Source: Paenibacillus sp. PK3_47
GTDB taxonomy: Bacteria > Bacillota > Bacilli > Paenibacillales > Paenibacillaceae
Assembly: GCF_023520895.1 (NCBI RefSeq)
Contig: NZ_CP026029.1
Coordinates: forward strand, 868,001 to 932,000
Reading direction: 5' to 3'
Length of the DNA stretch: 64,000 nucleotides
Positions 55,091-64,000 of this stretch are shown in pieces. The notes beneath the pieces were generated by a model, which made no database searches, was not told the origin of the DNA, and was given only the letters and a program-made list of their open reading frames with translations. Numbering within the stretch: the stretch's first letter is position 1; every line of letters begins with the position of its first letter. A program made the translations under genes and the position numbers.

Positions 55091-56560
55091 ATGTCATTAA
55101 AAAACCAGGTACAGTTGATCACTTATCCCGACTCGCTGGGCGGGGATTTAAAAGCTCTGAAGGAAGTACTCTACTCCCATTTTTCTGATATTTTTAAGGG
55201 CGGCGTGCATATTCTCCCTCCATTCCCCTCTTCAGGCGACAGAGGTTTTGCCCCGCTCACCTACCTTGAAATCGACCCTAAGTTTGGAACATGGAATGAT
55301 ATCCGTGAAATTGGAGAACAATTTGATGTCCTCGTTGATTTGATGGTCAATCATATTTCGCAGAAATCAGATTATTTCCAGGATTTCCTGAAGTTTGGCC
55401 GCAGCTCACAATATTCGGACCTTTTCCTCACGCTGGATAAACTCTGGGAAGACGGGAATCCCGTACAGGAAGACATAGACAAGATGTTTTTGCGCAGGCC
55501 GCTGCCCTACTCCACCTTCCAAATCGGGGATAGTGGCATACAGGAGAACGTATGGACTACTTTTGGAAAAACCGATCCTTCTGAACAGATTGACCTGGAC
55601 ATCCACTCGGAAATGACAAAACTTCTCCTGGCCTCGTTCTTCCGGAATTTCAAAAAATACAATGTTAAAATAGTCCGGCTGGATGCTGTTGGATACGTTA
55701 TCAAGAAACTGGGAACCAGCTGTTTTTTTGTGGAACCTGATATTTATGATTTTCTCGATTGGGTCATGGAGCTTGCTGAATTCTTAGAGATCGAACTTCT
55801 TCCAGAGGTGCACTCCCATCACTCTATTCAATATAAATTGGCAGAACGCGGCTACTGGATTTATGATTTTATATTACCGTACCGGATTCTCGAAAGCTTA
55901 ACCAACCAGTCCAGTACAGCTCTGCTCGATTATCTGAAGACCCGGCCCGCTAAGCAGTTCACCATGCTTGATTGTCATGACGGTATTCCTGTTAAACCCG
56001 ATTTGGACGGACTGCTGGATACACGTGAGGCAAGGAAGCTTATAGATATCTGTTTGGAGAGAGGCTCTAATCTCAGTTTAATTCTGTCAGAGGAGCATAA
56101 GGATGAAGACGGATTTGATGTCCACCAGATCCGCGGCACCTATTATTCCATACTGGATTGCGATGATGATGCTTATCTCGCTGCAAGAGCCATTCAATTC
56201 TTTGCCCCGGGAATTCCACAAGTTTATTATGTAGGACTGCTTGCCGGTGAAAATGATTATAAGCGGGCAGAAGAAACGGGCGATGGCCGTGAGATTAACC
56301 GTCACAACTATACAAGCGAAGAAATCGAACAGTCGCTGCGAAAACCAGTCGTACAACGGCTTCTGAAGCTTATTCAATTCCGCAACAGTTATCCGGCATT
56401 TGACGGCGAGTTTAATGTTAAGGTATCATCAACGGAAGAAGTCAGGCTGCGCTGGGATGATAATGACAAATACTGCGAACTGCTAGTTGACCTTAATACC
56501 AAGCGAACTACGATTCAATACATGGATGATCATAACAGCGTGATTGAATATACTGTCTGA
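55091..56560 (+). CDS. Sucrose phosphorylase (GH13_18)
   Basis: A 489-residue GH13 subfamily 18 enzyme with the sucrose-phosphorylase signature at the start (QLITYPDSLGGDLKALKEVL), LVDLMVNHIS, nucleophile region VRLDAVGYV (Asp about 195), acid/base ELLPEVHSH (Glu about 237) and MLDCHDGIPV (transition-state Asp). It converts sucrose and phosphate to glucose-1-phosphate and fructose. Some relatives act on sucrose-6'-phosphate or glucosylglycerate; an adjacent fructokinase favours sucrose. No signal peptide, so it is cytoplasmic. AGGAGG lies 7 bases upstream. Confidence 0.92.
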   Translation: MSLKNQVQLITYPDSLGGDLKALKEVLYSHFSDIFKGGVHILPPFPSSGDRGFAPLTYLEIDPKFGTWNDIREIGEQFDVLVDLMVNHISQKSDYFQDFLKFGRSSQYSDLFLTLDKLWEDGNPVQEDIDKMFLRRPLPYSTFQIGDSGIQENVWTTFGKTDPSEQIDLDIHSEMTKLLLASFFRNFKKYNVKIVRLDAVGYVIKKLGTSCFFVEPDIYDFLDWVMELAEFLEIELLPEVHSHHSIQYKLAERGYWIYDFILPYRILESLTNQSSTALLDYLKTRPAKQFTMLDCHDGIPVKPDLDGLLDTREARKLIDICLERGSNLSLILSEEHKDEDGFDVHQIRGTYYSILDCDDDAYLAARAIQFFAPGIPQVYYVGLLAGENDYKRAEETGDGREINRHNYTSEEIEQSLRKPVVQRLLKLIQFRNSYPAFDGEFNVKVSSTEEVRLRWDDNDKYCELLVDLNTKRTTIQYMDDHNSVIEYTV

Positions 56561-56586
56561 TTAACAAATAGAATATCGAGGACAAT

Positions 56587-57561
56587 ATGGCAACTATACA
56601 CGATGTAGCGAAGAGAGCCGGAGTATCAGTTACTACCGTCTCTCGGGTACTGAACAACCGGGGATACATCAGCCAAAAAACACGGCAGCTTGTTTATGAA
56701 ACCATGGAAGAACTTAACTATCAGCCCAATGACCTTGCCCGGTCTCTGCTGAGCAAACAATCCAACGTCATCGGCTTAATTATTCCTAATGTTTCTCATC
56801 CTTTTTTTGGCGAGTTCGCCTATGCTGTAGAGCATTATGCATATGAACAAGGCTGCAAACTGCTTTTGTGCAACTCACAGCTGGATCCGGTCAAGGAACG
56901 GGAGTACTTAAAGATGATGAAAGGGAACCAGGTTAACGGGATCATCATGGGAAGCCACACCTTGGATACAGAAGTTTACCTTAATTTAAATTATCCAATT
57001 GTGACGGTTGACCGCCTGATCAAAGGGTTTCCGTTTGTTGCATCGGATAATGAGCTGGGCGGCCGCCTGGCTGCTGAATTGCTGATTAGCAAGGGCTGCC
57101 GGAAGATTGTCCATATTTGCGGAAATCAATCCCTGGATATGCTGTCTAATCTCCGAACGGAAGGATTCAAATCGGTTGCTGACAATGCAGGAATCGAAAC
57201 GGTCATTCTTGAAACTAAAATGAATGTTTTTGATCAAAAGGAGTACGAATATTTAATAGGTAATATGTTTGTGGACCATCCTGATCTGGACGGTGTATTT
57301 GCCACCAGCGACATTATTGCAGGACATGTCATTGGAAAATGCAGAGAACTGGGTAAAAACGTTCCCGGCCAAATAAAAATTGTAGGTTACGACGACGTAA
57401 GTATGGCGTCTTGGTTCTCCCCTGGCATCACTACGATCAGACAGCCTATTGAAGATATGGGACGGATGGCTGTTCATTTAATTCAGCAACAGATGAGTTC
57501 AGTGCCGATTGTTAACGAGAACATTTTTCCAGTCGAGCTAATCGAGCGGGAAACAACTTAA
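56587..57561 (+). CDS. LacI-family repressor of the sucrose genes
   Basis: A 324-residue LacI/GalR regulator with the DNA-binding start TIHDVAKRAGVSVTTVSRVL and a full effector domain ending in a TTIRQPIEDMG segment. It is third in the operon with fructokinase and sucrose phosphorylase, so it probably represses its own operon through the tandem TGTCAA palindromes at 54047-54078. It differs from the fructan repressor at 26341-27309, and the operators differ too. Confidence 0.9.
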   Translation: MATIHDVAKRAGVSVTTVSRVLNNRGYISQKTRQLVYETMEELNYQPNDLARSLLSKQSNVIGLIIPNVSHPFFGEFAYAVEHYAYEQGCKLLLCNSQLDPVKEREYLKMMKGNQVNGIIMGSHTLDTEVYLNLNYPIVTVDRLIKGFPFVASDNELGGRLAAELLISKGCRKIVHICGNQSLDMLSNLRTEGFKSVADNAGIETVILETKMNVFDQKEYEYLIGNMFVDHPDLDGVFATSDIIAGHVIGKCRELGKNVPGQIKIVGYDDVSMASWFSPGITTIRQPIEDMGRMAVHLIQQQMSSVPIVNENIFPVELIERETT

Positions 57562-57571
57562 CTTATGTGAT

Positions 57572-57597
57572 AAGTACGCAACCAGCGTACTTTTCTT
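57572..57597 (+). terminator. Terminator of the sucrose operon
   Basis: AAGTACGC, loop AACCA, GCGTACTT followed by TTCTTC. It lies 10 bases past the LacI stop codon. Confidence 0.7.
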
Positions 57598-57602
57598 CAT
57601 TA

Positions 57603-57642
57603 AAAAGCAAACAGCCAAGGCATTATTTAGCTCTTGGCTGTT
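57603..57642 (-). terminator. Terminator of the melibiose operon
   Basis: AACAGCCAAG (57610-57619) pairs with CTTGGCTGTT (57633-57642); TGCTTTTTAAT follows on the minus strand. It stands just past the melA stop codon, back to back with the sucrose-operon terminator. Confidence 0.8.
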
Positions 57643-57653
57643 CTTATTTCAAA

Positions 57654-58955
57654 TTATAAAAAAGCTGGCAGCCATTCTCCATGTGCCTCTATCAGGTCGT
57701 CACACAAAGAAATAATATCATCCATAGATAACTCTGCCGATGTATGCGGGTCCAGCATAGCGGCCTGGTATACATGCTCTTTTTTCCTGGAAACAGCCGC
57801 TTCAATGGTAAGGAGTTGAGTATTGATGTTCGTTCGATTCAATGCAGCCAGCTGCTCAGGCAGATCCCCGACAGAGCTGGGAGTAATTCCGCTGCGGTCC
57901 GCGGTGCATAGCACTTCTACAACAGCTTTATCTGGTAAATTGCTTATTAGCCCTCCTGTATTTAATACATTGCCTCCAAACTTGAAAGGATGATTAGTTT
58001 CCATCGCTTCGATTATTCTGGAACCATATTCGTTTGAACGCTCATGGACCAGATTTGCACTGGCTGTAAGAGACTCCCGCATTTGCTCCCAGTCGCGGAT
58101 TTGATGTTCACAACGGCGCGGATATTCATCCAGCGGTATGTTCAATTTGTCTATCAGTTCCGGATAATTGCGCTTAATAAAATAAGGATGATATTCTGCA
58201 TTATGTTCAGAGGATTCTGTAACATAGTATCCGAATTTATCCATGAGTTCATAACGGACCATATCATGGTGTGCAGATTTTTGCTTCTGCTGCGCCCGCC
58301 GTTTAATTTCCGGATACAGGTCTACTCCATCCCGTTTCACTTCCAGCAGCCAGGCCATGTGGTTAATTCCGGCAATCTTTTCTTCCAGATTATCAGCGTC
58401 CATGTCTAATGCCATAAAAAGATCTTTAGTACAAGCTTGAACACTGTGGCATAACCCTACGGTTTTGACATTTGTATATCTAAGCATCGCTCCGGTTAGT
58501 GAGGCCATCGGATTCGTGTAATTTAAGAACCAGGCATCCGGGCATACATCCTCAATATCTTTCGAAATGTCAAAGAGTACAGGGATGGTCCGGAGCGCTC
58601 TAAAAATGCCGCCAATCCCCACGGTGTCTGCAATCGTCTGGCGAAGGCCATATTTTTTGGGAATTTCAAAATCAATCACCGTACTTGGTTTATACCCGCC
58701 TACTTGAATGGCATTAATGACATAACGGGCTCCCTCCAATGCCTTTCTCCTGTCTAAGTAAGCTTTAATTTCAATCGTCGGATTGTATCGGTCTCTTAGA
58801 CTCGTTAGCATACTTTCGGATTCTTTTAAGCGCATTTCGTTGATGTCGTATAGGGCAAATTCAAATCCGTCAAGGGCAGGAACCATCATGCAATCTCCCA
58901 GAACATTTTTCGCAAAAATGGTGCTTCCCGCTCCGATAAATGTAATTTTGTTCAC
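57654..58955 (-). CDS. melA: GH4 alpha-galactosidase
   Basis: A 433-residue GH4 enzyme with the N-terminal Rossmann motif FIGAGSTIFAKN (NAD binding), LNYTNPMA, and GLCHSVQ, in which the metal-ligand Cys is present. The family uses NAD+ and a divalent metal for an oxidation-elimination mechanism. It reads as MelA-type, cleaving melibiose and raffinose. The start is GTG with AGGAGG eight bases upstream. It is last in the minus-strand operon after the importer genes, matching the melEDCA order of Bacillus subtilis. Confidence 0.92.
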   Translation of the reverse strand: MNKITFIGAGSTIFAKNVLGDCMMVPALDGFEFALYDINEMRLKESESMLTSLRDRYNPTIEIKAYLDRRKALEGARYVINAIQVGGYKPSTVIDFEIPKKYGLRQTIADTVGIGGIFRALRTIPVLFDISKDIEDVCPDAWFLNYTNPMASLTGAMLRYTNVKTVGLCHSVQACTKDLFMALDMDADNLEEKIAGINHMAWLLEVKRDGVDLYPEIKRRAQQKQKSAHHDMVRYELMDKFGYYVTESSEHNAEYHPYFIKRNYPELIDKLNIPLDEYPRRCEHQIRDWEQMRESLTASANLVHERSNEYGSRIIEAMETNHPFKFGGNVLNTGGLISNLPDKAVVEVLCTADRSGITPSSVGDLPEQLAALNRTNINTQLLTIEAAVSRKKEHVYQAAMLDPHTSAELSMDDIISLCDDLIEAHGEWLPAFL

Positions 58956-58973
58956 TATATAATCCTCCTAAAT

Positions 58974-59861
58974 TCATTTAATTCCTGTTAAGGTGACACC
59001 CTCAATAATTTGTTTTTGAGCCACAATATATATAAGAAGTACGGGGATAACGGAAATGGTTGTGCCGGCCATCATTAAGGCCCAATCTGCGATGTAAAGA
59101 CCTTTAAACGTATTCAGCAACAGGGGTACCGTAAATTTCTCTGGCGTGTTCAGAAAAATCAGGGCATCCAGAAAATTGTTCCAGGAGCCCAGAAAAACAA
59201 ATATACCTACAGCAGCCAAAGCCGGCCGGATCAAAGGCAGAATGATCCTCCAATAGATTCTGAAACTTCCTGCTCCATCGATGAACGCCGCCTCTTCCAG
59301 CTCTTTCGGAATACTCATAATAAACTGCCGCAAGAGGAATACAGCAAAAGCATTAAATAAAGCGCCTGGAACAATTAATGACAGATGAGAATCAAGCCAT
59401 CCGATCTTTGACATGATAAGATACAAAGGAATCATTGTTACTTGTCTGGGAATCATCATCGTTGCCAGAAATAGAATAAAAAGAATGTTGGCGCCCGGAA
59501 ACCGGATCTTGGCAAATGCGTAGGCGGCCATTGAAGCAGTCAATAACGTAGCTGAAACGGACACGGCTGTAATATAAAAGCTGTTCCAATAAGCTGCTCC
59601 AAACGGCATCGCCGTTAAAGAATCGATATAATTCGACCATTTAACCGGGTTAGGAAACCAGGTTGGCGGCACCAGGAATATTTGTGACAGATCTTTCAGA
59701 GAGCTGCTCACTGTCCAAAGAAAAGGGAAAATCATAATAATGGCACCAAAGGTCAGGATTAGATGAAGCAGGATCTGGGAAGGCTTTATTCTGTTCACGT
59801 GTTTTTCCTGTTTGACCGGTATAAGCTTTTTATCAACCGTCCGTATGCTGCTATTCGCCAT
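58974..59861 (-). CDS. melC: Melibiose/raffinose ABC permease, MsmG-like
   Basis: A 295-residue CUT1 permease with six helices and EAA loop LEEAAFIDGAGSFRIYW. It overlaps the partner permease gene by 11 bases and precedes melA by 18 bases. With that partner it forms the channel for alpha-galactosides such as melibiose or raffinose; the assignment rests on its place between the binding protein and GH4 genes. Confidence 0.88.
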   Translation of the reverse strand: MANSSIRTVDKKLIPVKQEKHVNRIKPSQILLHLILTFGAIIMIFPFLWTVSSSLKDLSQIFLVPPTWFPNPVKWSNYIDSLTAMPFGAAYWNSFYITAVSVSATLLTASMAAYAFAKIRFPGANILFILFLATMMIPRQVTMIPLYLIMSKIGWLDSHLSLIVPGALFNAFAVFLLRQFIMSIPKELEEAAFIDGAGSFRIYWRIILPLIRPALAAVGIFVFLGSWNNFLDALIFLNTPEKFTVPLLLNTFKGLYIADWALMMAGTTISVIPVLLIYIVAQKQIIEGVTLTGIK

Positions 59862-60723
59862 AGTGCACCCACCTTTTTGACATCTTAAACTGGATTAAAG
59901 TGAAGACCAGAATGATACAGAACAGAATCATTGCCGATGCAGCGCTCTGACCCATTTTAAAGTCAATAAATCCCTGCTGGTAAATATGGTATACGATTGT
60001 GTAGCTGGCTTTGGCAGGCCCTCCGTTGGTCATTACAAAAGCCTGATCAAAGACCTGGAACGAATTAATAATAGCCATAATTGCGATAAAAAAGGTGGTT
60101 GGTGAAAGCAGCGGCAGCGTAATGCTCAGAAACTGCCTGAACCGCGAAGCACCGTCGATTTCAGCCGCTTCATAATAACTTCTGGATATCCCTTGCAATC
60201 CGGCAAGAAAAATAACCATATTATTACCAAGCCCCCACCAGATACTCAGCATAGCGATTGAAGGAATGACCCAGTTCGTATCGGTCAGCCAATCAGGGCC
60301 CTGTACTCCGAGATGGGCAAGAAGCGAATTTAAAATGCCAAAATCCCCGTTTAAAATCCACATCCAGATGACTCCGATCGATACAGAACTGGTGACTACA
60401 GGCATGAAGTAGAATACGCGGTAAAGTCCTTTACCGGTAACCTTATTCAGCCCGACAGCAACGAGCAGGGACAGGGAGATGTTGAATGGAATAACCAATA
60501 CCATATAATAAATCGTGTTTCTCATCGCGGTCCAAAAATCCGGATTATTGAACTGGTCAACGAAATTCGCAATACCGACAAAAGTCCTCGCCCCAAACCC
60601 GTCCCAGTCCATAAAACTTAATACCAGTGCATACATTACGGGAAATAGGGAAAATACCAGAAGACCTATTAATTGTGGAGTAATAAATAATAATCCCGCT
60701 AACTGCCTTCGCTGATTTTGCAT
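59851..60723 (-). CDS. melD: Melibiose/raffinose ABC permease, MsmF-like
   Basis: A 290-residue CUT1 permease with six helices and EAA loop YYEAAEIDGASRFRQFL. It is the first membrane subunit of the importer and follows the binding-protein gene by 75 bases; its end overlaps the next permease. No ATPase is encoded nearby, as is usual for CUT1 importers that share MsmK. Confidence 0.88.
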   Translation of the reverse strand: MQNQRRQLAGLLFITPQLIGLLVFSLFPVMYALVLSFMDWDGFGARTFVGIANFVDQFNNPDFWTAMRNTIYYMVLVIPFNISLSLLVAVGLNKVTGKGLYRVFYFMPVVTSSVSIGVIWMWILNGDFGILNSLLAHLGVQGPDWLTDTNWVIPSIAMLSIWWGLGNNMVIFLAGLQGISRSYYEAAEIDGASRFRQFLSITLPLLSPTTFFIAIMAIINSFQVFDQAFVMTNGGPAKASYTIVYHIYQQGFIDFKMGQSAASAMILFCIILVFTLIQFKMSKRWVHYGE

Positions 60724-60798
60724 AACTCACCCTCCATACAAAACTAAAGCCTTGATAAGGGAATGTTTGGCACATCCCCTGTAACTCCAACAGCTGTA

Positions 60799-62127
60799 TT
60801 AGTTAGCCGTGCCGGATTCCTGTGTTAATTTTTTGGTTTGTTCCGTAATGTTCTCAATCGTCTGATCTACATTTTGTTTGCCGAGGAGCAGCAAATCGAA
60901 CTGTTCATTAATTCTTTCACTCAATCCGGGTACACGTCCTTTGAATTGTCTCAAGGAACCGTTGGCATATCCTTTTTCCCGGGCGTCAATGAAATACTGG
61001 GCATGCTCAACCGTTTTGTCGCTTGTTATGATCTCGTCTATTCCGGAAACCGAGGGCACTGAACTGCCGTTACCGGAAAGACGCGCCTTTTGCCCCTCTT
61101 TTGAAACATAAAATGTCACAAACTTCATCGCTTCTTCCTGTTCTTTGGACACTTTATTTACAGCTACAAAGGCGATAGGCACCTGCACCGGTTCCATTGG
61201 ATTGCCGGTGTTCGATGGCCAGTAAATGTAGTCGAATTCGAGATTGTTTGCTGTGAACATGGGAGTCAGCCAGCGCCCTGCTGCTATAAGTCCCACTTGA
61301 TTGGACATGAACATGGCATCAAGCCCCTGCCCTTTTGGAAGCGAGCCGGCATATTTCATCTGCCCTTTCTCCTTCAAATCGCTAACGAATTGAATGGCTT
61401 CGCGTGCTTTGGGATCCTGATCCATGACATAATTTCCTTCATCATCATAGGTAAAGCCTCCATTGGACCAGATCCAGGTATCCATTGTCCAGGTTTCCCC
61501 GATATATCCCTGCTTGCCGGCGTCCTTCAGCTTCTTCGTTACTTCATCAAATGCCGCCCAGTTCCAGCTGCCTTCATCAAAATATTCCTGGGGTGTTTTT
61601 ATCCCCAAATCGCTGAACATCTTTTTGTTGTAATACATGACTAAGGGATTGCAGTCCATGGTAATGCCGTAAATTTTATCGCCATCTTTGGCGGCCCCCC
61701 ATAGACCTTCCGCAAACTCATCCGCTTTGGCGTAGCTGCTGTCCGTTTTCATAAACTCGCTCAGATCGGCCAGGGAATTGTTTTGCACCAATTTAATCAT
61801 GGTAGAATCCGAGATATAAAAAACATCCGGTGCATTTCCGCCCTGCAGCTGTGTCAGCAGTTTTTGCTCATAACCGTCGCTTGCCACCGGCACCAATTTT
61901 ATTTTTACGTTCGGATGGGCTTTGGTGTAGGCATCTATACCTTTTTGATAAATCTTTAATTCATCCGGATTTCCCCATGCCGACATTGTAAGATTAACAG
62001 TCTTGCCGGTTGAATTACCGGCGGACTCTGAATTTGTAGAATTATTGTTTCCGCAGCCGGAGAGAGCAATCAGGCCTGCAAGAACGGCAGGAGCAGTCTT
62101 TAGAAATTTGCTTGATCTTATTTTCAT
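60799..62127 (-). CDS. melE: Alpha-galactoside-binding lipoprotein, MsmE-like
   Basis: A 442-residue solute-binding protein with a lipoprotein signal (lipobox LSGC at about 22-25, followed by a Gly/Asn/Ser-rich linker). The rest is the extracellular sugar-binding fold of the MalE-like type-1 family. It is the first gene of the operon and feeds the two permeases. The binding substrate is inferred from the GH4 and GH36 genes. Confidence 0.9.
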   Translation of the reverse strand: MKIRSSKFLKTAPAVLAGLIALSGCGNNNSTNSESAGNSTGKTVNLTMSAWGNPDELKIYQKGIDAYTKAHPNVKIKLVPVASDGYEQKLLTQLQGGNAPDVFYISDSTMIKLVQNNSLADLSEFMKTDSSYAKADEFAEGLWGAAKDGDKIYGITMDCNPLVMYYNKKMFSDLGIKTPQEYFDEGSWNWAAFDEVTKKLKDAGKQGYIGETWTMDTWIWSNGGFTYDDEGNYVMDQDPKAREAIQFVSDLKEKGQMKYAGSLPKGQGLDAMFMSNQVGLIAAGRWLTPMFTANNLEFDYIYWPSNTGNPMEPVQVPIAFVAVNKVSKEQEEAMKFVTFYVSKEGQKARLSGNGSSVPSVSGIDEIITSDKTVEHAQYFIDAREKGYANGSLRQFKGRVPGLSERINEQFDLLLLGKQNVDQTIENITEQTKKLTQESGTAN

Positions 62128-62427
62128 TAGTGTACCCCCTGTTTTTAGTTGGTTTTCTTAAGCAAATGATTCCTGTTACACCCCGCAAATGTATCCGCTT
62201 TCTTCTACAGAAAAAAATTTTTCCCTTATCCCCCTGTACCACAAGAATTCCTCTTCCCTTTTCTTCTCCTCCTTTTACAGGATAAAAAATTGCTCAATTT
62301 AGACAACCTGATTTCTAGTCCTGATTTTCATTTTTTCCTTTCGTAATGATAATAAAGCACAGCACTCTTCAGGCTCAACGGTAAGTTAGTGCGATACACG
62401 GGTAAAATATTGATATTATAAAACAGC
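62128..62427. promoter_or_regulatory. Promoter region of the melibiose operon
   Basis: This 300-base gap must hold the operon promoter and probably sites for the AraC regulator. It is AT-rich, and I could not find a convincing -35/-10 pair, cre site or direct repeats. Confidence 0.4.
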
Positions 62428-62457
62428 AAAATCCACTGCAAGCCCTGCAGTGGATTT
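62428..62457 (-). terminator. Terminator of the AraC gene
   Basis: AAAATCCACTGCA (62428-62440), loop AGCC, TGCAGTGGATTTT (62445-62457). T-runs follow on both strands (GCTGTTTTATAAT on minus). It lies 17 bases past the AraC stop codon. Confidence 0.85.
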
Positions 62458-62474
62458 TTGAAACCAGTATTGTA

Positions 62475-63368
62475 CTATTGGCCATTTCGGATGAATCTCC
62501 GGATTTGGTATAAGTCTCCCTCAGTGCGGAATTCCCCCGGTGCCATCCCTGTATACTTCCGGAAAACTTTACCGAAATAATTTGCATTTGAAAAACCCGA
62601 CTGCTTCGCCACCTGCTCCAGTGTAAGATTGGTCGGCTCCAGCAGCAGGGTTGCCGCTCTTTCTAATCTAACCCGGGTTAAATACCTTCCGGGAGAGAAA
62701 CCAAGAAACCGTTCAAACTCACGCGTAAGATGAAATTTAGAACAGCCCGAGAATTCTGCCATGTCCTGAAGTCCGATGCTCCGCTCGAGATTGCTGTCAA
62801 TAAAGGTCTTGCAGCGCTCTACAAGCAGAGGCAATGGCGCGTTGCTGTCAAGGGTGACCAGATGACTGGCTAGCGACATGGCGAGTGAATAGGCCGCCCG
62901 GGAACATTGATACATGTCGCGGTAGCTGTCGTCAATGGCTTCCCGGTAAGTACGCCATAAAAGATGCTCTAATTCAGAGTCCGGTTCAATCCGGAAAATA
63001 TAGCCGTTGATATCAATCCACTCGTGAAGAAGATTGAGTGCCAGATGGGAGAGCTCGAAATACAGCACCTCCCATTTGGAAGAATCAGAAGGAAGACGGT
63101 AGATATGATCTCCGGGTATGTCAGCCAGAAATGCATCTCCACGTTCAAGGGAATATTTTTTGCCTCCTGTTTCGATTTCGCCACGGCCATCCAGCGTATA
63201 TTGGAGCACACAATGATCTCCAGTACGGTTCCGGCCATCCCAGATATATTGATGAGAAGTAATCAGCTCATAGCCGGCACCTTGCAACAGAATGTATGGC
63301 ATTGGTGTAATAAAATGAAAAGATACCGAAGTCTGATTCCACTTGCTTCTGGTTGTATCATTTTCCAC
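62475..63368 (-). CDS. AraC-family regulator of the alpha-galactoside genes
   Basis: A 297-residue regulator with an N-terminal cupin (about 20-120; LERGDAFLADIPGDHIYRL) and a C-terminal double helix-turn-helix (about 190-285; LEQVAKQSGFSNANYFGKVF). It resembles MsmR/RafR. It is divergent from the GH36 gene and precedes the importer operon, so it probably activates both in response to raffinose or melibiose. It starts with GTG, preceded by AAAGGGTG. Confidence 0.88.
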   Translation of the reverse strand: MENDTTRSKWNQTSVSFHFITPMPYILLQGAGYELITSHQYIWDGRNRTGDHCVLQYTLDGRGEIETGGKKYSLERGDAFLADIPGDHIYRLPSDSSKWEVLYFELSHLALNLLHEWIDINGYIFRIEPDSELEHLLWRTYREAIDDSYRDMYQCSRAAYSLAMSLASHLVTLDSNAPLPLLVERCKTFIDSNLERSIGLQDMAEFSGCSKFHLTREFERFLGFSPGRYLTRVRLERAATLLLEPTNLTLEQVAKQSGFSNANYFGKVFRKYTGMAPGEFRTEGDLYQIRRFIRNGQ

Positions 63369-63513
63369 CGCAATATTTCACCCTTTCTCACTCATGAAAT
63401 TACTCTTGTCTCCACTCATCTGCACCTTTACGCTAATATTTAAGGGGAAATGTATCATTCAGCAGTTTTTACGCTAATTACAATATAACATTAAAAGGAG
63501 CACTATTTCACTT

Positions 63514-64000
63514 ATGGGCATTTATTACGATGAAGAATATAAGGTGTTTCATCTGCAGACCCCGGGGTCCAGCTACTGCATGCAGATTATCCGCGACGGG
63601 TATCTGGGGCATTTATATTGGGGAAAAAGAATTGCTGTTTACCGGAATTCCTTACCTTTTAACTTTATTGACCGGGGTTTCTCTCCTAATCCCGACCCGG
63701 CAGACCGGAAATTTTCCCTGGACAATCTTCCCCAGGAGTATCCGGGTTACGGTAACGGTGACTTCGGCTTACCCGCTTATCAAGCGGGCCAGTCTAACGG
63801 GTCTGAAATCTGTGATCTCCGTTATTTGAGACACCGGATATATGCCGGCAAGCCCAATTTGACAGGACTGCCTGCCACTTATATTGAGCAGGACAACGAA
63901 GCCGACACCCTGGAGCTTGTCCTTGAAGATCGTCTGACCGGTCTGCAGGTTACGTTGATATATACTGCCTTTAACGAATTGGACGCTATCACGCGTTCGG
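63514..64000 (+). CDS. GH36 alpha-galactosidase, cut by the window edge
   Basis: The first 162 codons are present (ATG, AAAAGGAG 13 bases upstream; MGIYYDEEYKVFHLQTPGSS). The N-terminal beta-sandwich matches GH36, for example the GKRI region and FNFIDRGFSPNPD. The catalytic barrel lies beyond 64000. GH36 releases terminal alpha-galactose from raffinose-type sugars by a retaining mechanism. It is divergent from the AraC gene and complements the unrelated GH4 enzyme. Confidence 0.85.
   Translation, partial: MGIYYDEEYKVFHLQTPGSSYCMQIIRDGYLGHLYWGKRIAVYRNSLPFNFIDRGFSPNPDPADRKFSLDNLPQEYPGYGNGDFGLPAYQAGQSNGSEICDLRYLRHRIYAGKPNLTGLPATYIEQDNEADTLELVLEDRLTGLQVTLIYTAFNELDAITRS

Overview
The window looks like a piece of a Paenibacillus chromosome. 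Supporting this are the moderate GC content, strong AGGAGG-type ribosome binding sites, S-layer-homology (SLH) proteins, LplA/LplB/YtcP-type CUT1 sugar transporters, AraC and LacI regulators beside almost every sugar locus, and many secreted or intracellular glycoside hydrolases. I saw no rRNA, tRNA, CRISPR array, prophage or intact insertion sequence.

Layout: 1-4800 holds a Bce-type peptide-antibiotic sensing and resistance module (response regulator, kinase, ABC ATPase, permease). 5000-11230 is a plant-oligosaccharide locus: a regulator fused to a GH39 enzyme, an orphan cellobiose-family PTS EIIC and a GH3 beta-glucosidase. 11340-27400 is a fructan locus: a giant secreted GH32 whose SLH anchor is cut off by an in-frame TGA, a cytoplasmic GH32 paralogue, a fructokinase-GH32 fusion, a CUT1 importer and a LacI regulator with four matching operators. 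27500-33160 is a glucuronoxylan side-chain locus (AraC, GH115, SGNH esterase). 33300-36760 holds an SDR oxidoreductase and an ABC-2 exporter with an unusual LytTR regulator. 37100-43270 holds a 10-copy tandem array, a prenyltransferase-repeat SLH protein, a frameshifted exported protein and a two-component system. 43700-48820 holds a multi-modular secreted GH26 mannanase and a GH94 phosphorylase. 49050-52740 holds a second 10-copy array and an O-antigen-ligase-like protein. 52960-53980 is an N-terminally shortened TPR peptide-receptor gene overlapping a 50-residue secreted peptide gene. 54050-64000 covers sucrose and alpha-galactoside use: fructokinase, sucrose phosphorylase, LacI, melibiose-type importer, GH4, AraC and the start of a GH36.

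How it fits together: extracellular enzymes (GH32, GH26) shorten fructan and mannan. CUT1 importers, which lack their own ATPase here and presumably share one encoded elsewhere, bring oligosaccharides in. Cytoplasmic GH32, GH3, GH39, GH115, GH94, GH13 and GH4/GH36 enzymes finish the digestion, and two PfkB kinases phosphorylate the released fructose.

The most unusual points are the TGA exactly at the SLH tryptophan, Asp-to-Glu at the presumed GH32 nucleophile in two paralogues, the PfkB-GH32 and AraC-GH39 fusions, a LytTR regulator built on a dead ABC ATPase domain, the receptor/peptide pair, and two unrelated tandem arrays (51 and 52 bp, ten copies each) that share one design.
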